DNA of 64,000 nucleotides from Budorcas taxicolor (taxonomy: Eukaryota; Chordata; Mammalia; Artiodactyla; Bovidae): positions 147,341,622 through 147,405,621 of the forward strand of contig NC_068920.1 in the NCBI RefSeq assembly GCF_023091745.1, written 5' to 3'. Under the pieces are notes generated by a model. The model ran no database searches. It was given only the letters and a program-made list of their open reading frames with translations, and was not told the DNA's origin. Shown here piece after piece: positions 60,801-64,000 of this stretch. Each line of letters starts with the position of its first letter. Positions within the stretch are counted from its first letter, which is position 1. The position numbers and the translations under genes are program-made.

Positions 60801-62382
60801 TAAGCCTCTGTATCTTTTAAGAGGAAGCTCAAGCAACAGAAGTGATGAGAACCAATGTTGTCAGCAAAGGATTACCAGAAATGACCAGGCCTGTTGTCAT
60901 CTCTGAAGTGCAGGCAGAACCACTCTTTGGTTCAAGCTGAAGCCCTGGGACTCGTGGACACGCCAATGAAGCCGAAGAGACCCGATGACTTTAGGGCTGT
61001 TAACAAGCATGCAGGGAAACCCAGTCTTACTTTATAACATTTTCTGCACTGAGACAGTAAACCTGAGTTAAAACAGAGTAGAGAACAGCTGGAAAGCAAA
61101 CCACAGAATCACAGGTGTTAAGGCAGGAAAGGAACCTGGCCTTCCTTCCTTCATTTTTTCCATTCTCCACGTTAAGGAAGCTTGATAACTGAATCAGTCT
61201 GCTTTCCTTAGTCGACAGCACTGTCACCCTGACACACACACCCCTATATAGACAGACACCCTGACACACACACACACCCTATATGGACAGACACCCTGAC
61301 ATACACACACACCCCTATATGGACAGACACCCTGACACACACACACACCCCTATATGGACAGACACCCTGACACACTGTCACCCTGACACACACACACCC
61401 CCATATGGACAGACACCCTGACACACACACACACACACACCTATATGGACAGACACCCTGACACACTGTCACCCTGACACACACACACACACACCCCCAT
61501 ATGGACAGACATCCTGACATACACACACACACACACACACACCCCCATATGGACAGACACCCTGACACACACACACACACACACACACCCCTATATGGAT
61601 AGACACCCTGACACACTGTCACCCTGACACACACACCCCCCCCATATGGACAGACACCCTGACACACACACACACACACACACCCCTATATGGACAGACA
61701 CCCTGACACACACACACACCCTATATGGACAGACACCCTGACATACACACACACACACACACCCCTATATGGACAGACACCCTGACACACACACCCCTAT
61801 ATGGACAGACACCCTGACACACTGTCACCCTGACACACACACCCCCCCATATGGACAGACACCCTGACACACACACACACACACACCTATATGGACAGAC
61901 ACCCTGACACACTGTCACCCTGACACACACACACACACACCCCCATATGGACAGACATACTGACACACACACACACACCCATATGGACAGACACCCTGAC
62001 ACACACACACACACACACACACACACCCCTATATGGACAGACACCCTGACACACTGTCACCCTGACACACACACACACACACACACACACCCCTATATGG
62101 ACAGACACCCTGACACATTGTCACCCTGACACACACACACACACACACACACACACCCCATATGGACAGACACCCTGACACACACACACACACACACACA
62201 CACCCCTATATGGACAGACACCCTGACACACTGTCACCCTGACACACACACACACACACCCCTATATGGACAGACACCCTGACACATTGTCACCCTGACA
62301 CACACACACACACACACACACCCCATATGGACAGACACCCTGACACACACACACACACACCCCTATATGGACAGACACCCTG

Positions 62383-62416
<34 letters not shown>

Positions 62417-63701
62417 CTATATGGACAGACACCCTGAAACACACACACACACACCCCTATATGGACGGAACTTCACATCAGGACCCAGACTGCAAGGCCC
62501 CACAGGACGAGGTGACTGTAAAGAAGGCCCATGAAGGCTGGATTTTAGAGAAATGACCTTCAACTGCCCAGGTGGGAGCCCCACTCCACCCACAGGTCAG
62601 AGGCCCCCAGAGACCCCTCCTGACTCTTGGCACCCACTAGCTCTATGGTCTCTCCCTCCCCACAAAGGGTCAGAGGACATGAAGGACGCCACCGCTCCCA
62701 GTGGAACACAGCCCATGCCGCAGTGCCATCCTCTGAGCGGGGTTTACTCTGTCTCCTTACTCCTCAACATGGACAAGGGCCGTTTCCCTGGAACCACACT
62801 GAGCCATGAGCTCCGTCTGGGCGCCCAGGGAGCCTGTGTGAGCTCCTACCCAGCTCTGCCCGTCCCAGAGGAGCTGGTGATGGTAGGGGAAAGAAGAAGG
62901 CTCTTCTCCATTATGGGCCTGCGGTCAGGAGCGTGGGAACACAGGCCACCATCAGCATCCTTGGTCATAGCAAAAGGGCCACCAACTCCGCCTCTAGACG
63001 TTTAACAAATGTCTATCAGCCTCCGTGGCTTTCACTAGATCCCATGTCCATGCCCGGTAAGGTGCTAACAAGCCTCAAGACCACCACGGACAAGGGCCGT
63101 GTCTGTAACTATGGTTACAAGTCCCGGTCTCCACAAGCCAGATTAGCCAACCATCCTGTTCCAACTGGTTTTCCAATTGGCTCAGCCTATGTTGGCTCAG
63201 TTTCCTACGTGGGCAACTGTATACAGGATTGGAAAAAAGAACTTGATGAAGGCTGGGGGCAGTGTGTCTACAATGAAGTTACTGAAATCTCTCCTCTCTT
63301 AGGTTTCTGATTCCCAGAGTCCTGACCGCCTGTTTTCCTCTAATGGAAAAGAAGAAATCATCCCAAGTGCGATGTTCAATTTCCAAACACACACCACCCG
63401 ACTCCTCAGATGTTCCTGACGCTGTTAGGCAGCAAGAGCCCCTGATCAGGGAACCGTGAACAAGCAGCAGGTGTACCAAACAGAGGAGGAACCCAGACAA
63501 GCTCTTCTCAGCAGGAAATGTGCTTAAAATGCACCCTCAGGGCCAGCACCCAGGGCCGGGTCCCCTCCCCAGGCCTCCAGCCCGCACCTCTCATCCCATT
63601 ACCATGGGGACCGTGATGAGAGGATACTTACAGTGCCATGGGATATGGTCAGAAAGCCGTTTTTCACCGAACACTTCCTTTTCTGCCACACTTTTCGGAT
63701 C
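18766..63701 (-). CDS. ASAP2: ASAP2 (ArfGAP with SH3, ankyrin and PH domains 2), C-terminal 690 residues in 18 exons
   Basis: Eighteen minus-strand exons with consistent GT/AG sites and phases join into residues ~317-1006 of the human-length protein (1006 aa). Order: second part of the PH domain (to ~397), ArfGAP domain with a C-X2-C-X16-C-X2-C zinc finger (Cys435, Cys438, Cys455, Cys458) and catalytic arginine finger Arg463, ankyrin repeats (~582-700), an acidic stretch (DLDESDDDMDE), proline-rich linkers (~785-900), and a C-terminal SH3 (~944-1006). The product stimulates GTP hydrolysis on Arf GTPases at membranes, binds paxillin and PYK2/Src-family kinases, and acts in vesicle traffic and focal adhesion turnover. 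The BAR-domain exons and start are beyond the right edge. Phosphoinositide binding by the PH domain is family knowledge. Confidence 0.96.
19500..19613 (-). mobile_element. CHR-type SINE
   Basis: TTTGGCCATGCCATGCGACT, CCAGGGATTGAACC and terminal GCCACCAGGGAACACC blocks in reverse orientation. Confidence 0.75.
19683..19893 (+). mobile_element. Bov-tA SINE
   Basis: GGGCTTCCCTGGTGATTCAG through GATCCCTGGGTCGGGATGAT to AGTCAGACACGACTTACTAA. Confidence 0.85.
20099..20221 (-). CDS. ASAP2: ASAP2 exon: SH3 domain start
   Basis: Residues 942-982 (TKLKPKRVKALYNCVADNPD, then ELTFSEGDVI and EEDQEWW). Shows the SH3 ALY-like motif, the acidic RT loop and the WW before the donor GTGAGT. 123 nt, phase 0 at both ends. 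Confidence 0.95.
20582..20670 (-). CDS. ASAP2: ASAP2 exon: linker before SH3
   Basis: Residues 912-941, from split Val (VDLSGTDTLGPLSNAVV) through PPAPMPRKSQT, which contains an SH3-ligand-like proline motif. Acceptor AAAGCAG, donor GTGAGT. Confidence 0.93.
21140..21189 (-). CDS. ASAP2: ASAP2 exon: short linker
   Basis: A 50-nt exon coding PDKSSPLINKGQPRGP between split Gly895 and Val912. Acceptor TTTGTAG, donor GTAATT. Small and easily missed; kept because phase and sequence fit the human protein. Confidence 0.88.
21229..21442 (-). mobile_element. Bov-A2/Bov-tA SINE
   Basis: TTGCTCAGTCGTGTCCGACT to CACCCCCTGGGCAGCC, reverse orientation. It starts about 40 bp upstream, in transcript terms, of the 50-nt ASAP2 exon, so its sequence lies next to that exon's acceptor region. 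Confidence 0.82.
22500..23316 (-). mobile_element. BovB LINE, 3' ~0.8 kb with long residual RT frame
   Basis: Minus-strand BovB with an open frame of about 170 codons (23229-22717) covering the RT C-terminal region (MKVKEESEKVGLKLNIQKTK through a VVMYGYESWT block). The YADDT motif is just upstream near 23258-23290. 5'-truncated and not mobile by itself. The least decayed BovB copy in the window. Confidence 0.9.
24830..25030 (+). mobile_element. Bov-tA SINE
   Basis: GAGCTTCCCAGGTGGCTCAG to GTCGGACACAACTTAGCGAC plus an A-rich ending. Confidence 0.85.
25518..25686 (-). CDS. ASAP2: ASAP2 exon: proline-rich region
   Basis: Residues 839(split)-895(split): PLAPTPPPPVAKTPSVIEAL, then PPPLPPQPPSRLPQKKPAT. 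Several PxxP motifs suit SH3 binding by Src-family or other partners. Acceptor CTCTCTGCAG, donor GTAACT. 169 nt. Confidence 0.94.
25687..27145 (-). other. ASAP2: ASAP2 intron
   Basis: GC-rich unique intron. No transposon or other gene is seen. Confidence 0.5.
27146..27280 (-). CDS. ASAP2: ASAP2 cassette exon (45 codons)
   Basis: 135 nt, entering and leaving in the same phase. It codes QPASSANAPWKTNSVSVD, then SRQRSSSDPPAVHPPLPPLR and VTST, Ser/Pro-rich. Skipping is in-frame and removes 45 residues, matching the known longer and shorter human ASAP2 isoforms. The acceptor CAG at 27281-27283 is preceded by a GT/GC repeat instead of a pyrimidine tract; the donor is GTACGT. Confidence 0.93.
27284..27347. 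repeat. CACACG/CACGCA simple repeat at a 3' splice site
   Basis: About 60 bp of CA/CG-rich repeat on the plus strand, read as UG/CG-rich on the ASAP2 transcript. It directly abuts the acceptor of the cassette exon. Confidence 0.85.
28577..28992. repeat. Tandem duplication, 2 x 208 bp, apparently identical
   Basis: 28577-28784 is repeated head-to-tail at 28785-28992. Period 208, with no mismatch found on reading. It lies within an ASAP2 intron and does not contain an exon. Confidence 0.92.
29068..29190 (+). repeat. MIR SINE relic
   Basis: AAATTACTTAACCTTTGTG followed by a CAGTTTCC core, as in MIR. Confidence 0.5.
29764..30016 (-). CDS. ASAP2: ASAP2 exon: linker with SH3-binding prolines
   Basis: Residues 710-793 plus one base: PSPSRREDRPVSFYQLGPSQ, a central QNETYGAILSGSPPP block, and ending SAPPLPPRNVAK. 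APPLPPR is a good class II-like SH3 ligand. Acceptor CCCGCAG, donor GTACGT. 253 nt. Confidence 0.94.
30755..30865 (+). repeat. MIR SINE relic
   Basis: GTGATCTTGAGCAAACTA and CATCTGTTAAATGGGTACAA blocks of an old MIR. Confidence 0.5.
31180..31331 (-). mobile_element. CHR-type SINE
   Basis: A long A/T-rich run, then TTTTTTGGCTGACCCATACA, GGGATCAAACCTGTGCC and terminal CCACCAGGGAAGTCCC, in reverse orientation. Confidence 0.8.
32209..32322 (-). CDS. ASAP2: ASAP2 exon: acidic segment after ankyrin repeats
   Basis: Residues 672-709: LNQALSGRFNSHVHVEYEWR, then the acidic DLDESDDDMDEKLQ. Acceptor TTCTCAG, donor GTTTGT. 114 nt, phase 0 at both ends. Confidence 0.94.
32860..33290 (+). repeat. MIR-related relic hosting a minisatellite
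   Basis: GGCAAGTTATTTAACCC and CTCATCTGTAAAATGGAG precede the minisatellite, and AGATTAAATGAGTTAATG follows it, giving a MIR body split by the repeat array. Downstream similarity past about 33150 is weaker. Confidence 0.6.
32923..33102. repeat. 36-bp minisatellite, five copies
   Basis: Units begin AGTAGG at 32923, 32959, 32995, 33031 and 33067, an exact 36-bp spacing with base substitutions between copies. The unit reads like AGTAGGTGCCTACTAA then CAGTGTCCTAAGGGGTAAC. Period is a multiple of 3, so a fortuitous minus-strand frame shows a 12-residue repeat. Confidence 0.92.
33579..33646 (-). CDS. ASAP2: ASAP2 exon: ankyrin repeat
   Basis: Residues 649(split)-671: NESGETPLDIAKRL, an ankyrin GxTPLDIA core, then RHERCEEL. 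Acceptor CCCTTAG, donor GTGAGT. 68 nt. Confidence 0.94.
33647..34674 (-). other. ASAP2: ASAP2 intron
   Basis: Unique intronic sequence. No repeat or gene is recognised. Confidence 0.5.
34675..34790 (-). CDS. ASAP2: ASAP2 exon: ankyrin repeat
   Basis: Residues 610(split)-648: GNLDKQTGKGSTALHYCCLT, then AECLKLLLRGKASIGI, with the TALH ankyrin core. Position 647 is Gly here where I recall Glu in human. Acceptor TTGCCAG, donor GTGAGC. Confidence 0.94.
34791..36673 (-). other. ASAP2: ASAP2 intron
   Basis: Unique GC-rich sequence plus the ~51-bp minisatellite at 36130-36380. No gene. Confidence 0.5.
36130..36380. repeat. ~51-bp minisatellite, about five copies
   Basis: Units marked by ATGGGAACC/ATGGGGACC start at about 36141, 36192, 36242, 36293 and 36349, each with CACAGGACAAGCTGGGGG and a CTGCCCTGCCTGA-like end. 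The last unit is diverged and longer. Confidence 0.88.
36674..36759 (-). CDS. ASAP2: ASAP2 exon: ankyrin repeat
   Basis: Residues 582-609 plus two bases: EPDETALHLAVRSVDRTSLH, then IVDFLVQN. Contains the ankyrin TALHLA core. Acceptor TCTTCAG, donor GTAGGT. Confidence 0.95.
36760..37470 (-). other. ASAP2: ASAP2 intron
   Basis: Contains one Bov-A2 SINE (listed). The remainder is unique. Confidence 0.5.
36896..37094 (-). mobile_element. Bov-A2/Bov-tA SINE
   Basis: TTGCTAAGTTGTGTCTTGCG to GCCACCAGGGAAGCC in reverse orientation. Confidence 0.85.
37471..37660 (-). CDS. ASAP2: ASAP2 exon: ArfGAP end to ankyrin start
   Basis: Residues 518(split)-581: NARKDYITAKYIERKYARKK, the C-terminal ArfGAP helix, then HADNAAKLHSLCEAVKSRD and a region ending PLANGH. 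Acceptor GATTTCAG, donor GTAAGA. 190 nt. Confidence 0.95.
37754..38013 (+). mobile_element. BovB LINE 3' end
   Basis: ACTGATGCTGAAGCTTCCAT through the GATGTTGGGAAAGATTGGGG block to GACTGAACAACATGG. A short 5'-truncated copy. Confidence 0.82.
38668..39110 (+). mobile_element. Old L1 LINE 3' end
   Basis: Matches the L1 ORF2-end/3' UTR pattern: CCATCAGCTGAAGAACAGGT, ACGACTCAGCCACAAAAGCA, AATGAAAGACGCCAACC, a TGGGGGGAGGGGG block, then GAACTGTACTTTACATGGGT. Diverged, so ancient. Confidence 0.75.
40101..40345. repeat. Tandem duplication, 2 x ~122 bp
   Basis: 40101-40222 is repeated at 40223-40345. Copies are nearly identical, differing mainly in a C/T homopolymer junction (one-base length change). 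Confidence 0.92.
41992..42263 (-). mobile_element. Longer CHR-type SINE
   Basis: TTTTTTGGTTGTACTGGATC, TTCATTGCTGCACACAGGC, repeated CTCATTGCAG blocks, GATCGAACCTGTGTCTCCTG and terminal ACCACCAGGGAAGTCCCTGA, in reverse orientation. Confidence 0.8.
42313..42596 (+). mobile_element. BovB LINE 3' end
   Basis: GGAAATCAACCCTGAATATT through GCTGGGAAAGATTTCAGGCA to GACTGAGAGACTGAACAACA. Confidence 0.85.
43350..43444 (-). CDS. ASAP2: ASAP2 exon: ArfGAP domain
   Basis: Residues 487-517 plus two bases: LAKNIGNAGFNEVMECCLPA, then EDSVKPNPGSD. ArfGAP helices; GN-x-x-FN-x-x-ME is characteristic of the ASAP family. Acceptor TTTGCAG, donor GTACGT. Confidence 0.95.
43840..43995 (+). repeat. MIR SINE relic
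   Basis: TGGCTTTGTGACCACAGGCA, AGCTTCAGGTTTTTAATA, ATGGGGATGATACCTACCTT: recognisable MIR order. Confidence 0.65.
44195..44462. repeat. Diverged tandem duplication, 2 x ~136 bp
   Basis: GTGACTGGGGTCTTAGGA begins at 44195 and again at 44331. Both copies continue through GGGACTTATT, CCACCCCCAGCA and AAACAAAGAAAC to GGCCCAGTGC with many substitutions. Confidence 0.85.
47038..47252 (-). mobile_element. Bov-A2/Bov-tA SINE
   Basis: TGCTATGTCGCTTCAGTTGT to CACCACCTGGGAAGCCC, reverse orientation. Confidence 0.85.
49011..49128 (+). mobile_element. CHR-type SINE
   Basis: GGAATTCCCTGGTGGTCCGG through GTTTGATCCCTGGTCAGGGA to AGATCCTGAAACC. TATACTA-like sequence on both sides may be a short target-site duplication. 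Confidence 0.8.
49530..49680 (+). repeat. MIR SINE relic
   Basis: CTCAGTTCCTCTTCTGTAAA followed by ATGGGGATAATATACC and GAGCAAATGAACTAATACAC. Confidence 0.7.
49741..49790 (+). mobile_element. Bov SINE/BovB 3' tail remnant
   Basis: Only GGTTGCAAAGAGTTGGACAT and GACTGAGTAGCTGAACAAC remain, the shared BovB/Bov-SINE 3' end. Confidence 0.65.
49845..49937. repeat. 32-bp minisatellite, three copies
   Basis: TTTCATGTCTACGCTGTCTC and CAGTTACCAATG repeat at 49845, 49877 and 49909. Confidence 0.9.
51057..51190 (-). CDS. ASAP2: ASAP2 exon: ArfGAP catalytic core
   Basis: Residues 442(split)-486: PTWLSTNLGILTCIECSGIH, then RELGVHYSRMQSLTLDV. Carries the second zinc CxxC pair (CIEC) and the arginine finger (Arg463 in the GIHR context). 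Acceptor TTTGGCAG, donor GTAAGC. Confidence 0.96.
51345..51542 (+). mobile_element. Bov-tA SINE
   Basis: CCAGTGGCTCAGATGGTAAA through GGTTCAATTCCTGGGTCGGG to AGTTGGACACGACTGAGCAA. Confidence 0.85.
52979..53198 (-). mobile_element. Bov-A2/Bov-tA SINE
   Basis: AAAGTCGCTCCAGTCGTGTC to GTGCCACCCAGGAAGCCC, reverse orientation. Confidence 0.85.
53683..53849 (-). CDS. ASAP2: ASAP2 exon: PH-ArfGAP junction with first zinc ligands
   Basis: Residues 386(split)-441: WMSVLQNSKEEALNNAFKGD (end of the PH helix), then NNIVQELTKEIISEVQ and NDVCCDCGAP, with the first zinc pair Cys435/Cys438. Gly427 stands where I recall Arg in human. Acceptor TTCTCTAG, donor GTGACC. Confidence 0.95.
53927..53975 (-). CDS. 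ASAP2: ASAP2 exon: short PH-domain exon
   Basis: A 49-nt exon coding DRTYHFQAEDEPECQ with split His370 and Ile386, the last PH strands. Acceptor CCCTACAG, donor GTAAGT. It is separated from the next exon by an intron of only 77 bp. Confidence 0.93.
53976..57196 (-). other. ASAP2: ASAP2 intron
   Basis: One Bov-tA SINE (listed). The remainder, including 54830-57190, is unique, partly GC-rich sequence without a gene. Confidence 0.5.
54618..54816 (+). mobile_element. Bov-tA SINE
   Basis: GGTTCAGATGGTAAAGAATC through GTTTGATCCCTGGGTCAGGA to AGTCGGACATGACTGAGTGA. Confidence 0.83.
57197..57284 (-). CDS. ASAP2: ASAP2 exon: PH domain
   Basis: Residues 341-369 plus one base: ANRPPAKLNLLTCQVKTNPE, then EKKCFDLIS. 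PH beta-strands. Acceptor TTTCGACAG, donor GTAAGC. 88 nt. Confidence 0.95.
57285..63631 (-). other. ASAP2: ASAP2 intron with large AC-rich array
   Basis: 6.3 kb. 57300-61200 is unique sequence with perhaps one MIR relic near 58900-59000 and no recent SINE. 61221-62466 is the AC-rich minisatellite. 62470-63630 is unique. Confidence 0.5.
61221..62466. repeat. AC-rich compound minisatellite, about 27 units
   Basis: The core TATATGGACAGACACCCTGA alternates with (AC)n blocks of variable length plus CCCC. Some units add CACTGTCACCCTGACAC. Units vary from about 30 to 65 bp mainly through AC-run length. On the ASAP2 transcript it reads as UG-rich. Confidence 0.95.
63632..63701 (-). CDS. ASAP2: ASAP2 exon: PH domain (most upstream exon in window)
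   Basis: Completes Gly317 and codes IRKVWQKRKCSVKNGFLTIS then HGT, the first PH strands including the basic phosphoinositide-facing segment. Acceptor CTGTAAG (AAG type), donor GTAAGT. 70 nt. Confidence 0.94.
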
Positions 63702-63747
63702 CTTACAGATACATGGGGAAAGATAAGGAGTTCAGAGATTGTGGACA

Positions 63748-64000
63748 CAGGACAACACACACACCACCCCCCAAGCCTCTAGCAATGCCATCTACACACA
63801 CACACACACACACAAACACACACACCCTCCCCAAGCCTCTAGCGACACCATCTATGCGTGTACACATACCCTGAGCCTCTAGCGATGCCATCTACACACA
63901 CACACCCCCCAAGCTTCTAGTGACACTGTCTACACACACGCAGACACACACCCCACGCCTCTAGCGATGCCATCTATGTGTACACACACACCCTAAGCCT
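63748..64000. repeat. Second AC-rich minisatellite, running off the right edge
   Basis: Units of AAGCCTCTAGCGATGCCATC followed by TACACACAC of variable length, at least five copies with substitutions. Different core from the 61.2-62.5 kb array. It begins only about 45 bp upstream (transcript sense) of the PH-exon acceptor. Confidence 0.9.

Noticed and set aside
61224..62450. Cys/Val-rich repeat proteins on the minus strand
   Set aside because: They are translations of the AC-rich minisatellite. Many overlapping frames are equally open.

Overview
This is a window of a ruminant (bovid) nuclear genome. The intron-rich gene structures are mammalian, and Bov-tA/Bov-A2 and CHR-type tRNA-derived SINEs plus BovB (RTE-clade) LINE fragments are scattered through the introns. 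Three host genes can be read. They correspond to the human 2p25.1 order CPSF3 - ITGB1BP1 - ASAP2, seen here in the reverse orientation. Exact species cannot be fixed by eye.

Layout. Positions 1-173 hold the first coding exon of CPSF3 (minus strand, 50 nt of CDS, continuing off the left edge). Positions ~174-560 are a TATA-less, CpG-rich bidirectional promoter with NRF1-, ETS- and GC-box-like motifs. ITGB1BP1 (ICAP-1) runs on the plus strand: a non-coding first exon ending near 564, a probable second non-coding exon near 6535-6647, and six coding exons from 7563 to 15457 that encode a complete 199-residue protein. ASAP2 converges from the minus strand. Eighteen coding exons between 63701 and 18766 encode the C-terminal ~690 residues (part of the PH domain, ArfGAP zinc finger, ankyrin repeats, acidic/proline-rich linkers, SH3). 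The BAR domain and start lie beyond the right edge. All ITGB1BP1 and ASAP2 exon junctions were checked for GT/AG sites and reading phase. The two stop codons are 3.3 kb apart, and candidate poly(A) signals suggest the 3' UTRs may overlap.

The rest is introns: SINEs, BovB pieces, one L1 3' end, MIR relics, and many local tandem structures. The tandem structures are an exact 208-bp duplication, a 122-bp duplication, a diverged 136-bp duplication, minisatellites of 32, 36 and ~51 bp, and two AC-rich minisatellites near the right edge (about 1.25 kb and at least 0.25 kb).

The genes have known but separate roles: CPSF3 in pre-mRNA 3' end cleavage, ITGB1BP1 in beta1-integrin/KRIT1 binding, and ASAP2 as an Arf GTPase-activating protein at membranes and focal adhesions. 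I see no prokaryote-like or wholly new system. The observations most worth checking are the UG-repeat 3' splice site of the ASAP2 cassette exon, the GU-rich arrays in ASAP2 pre-mRNA, the inverted BovB pair in ITGB1BP1 intron 1, the overlapping uORF of ITGB1BP1, and the convergent 3' ends.
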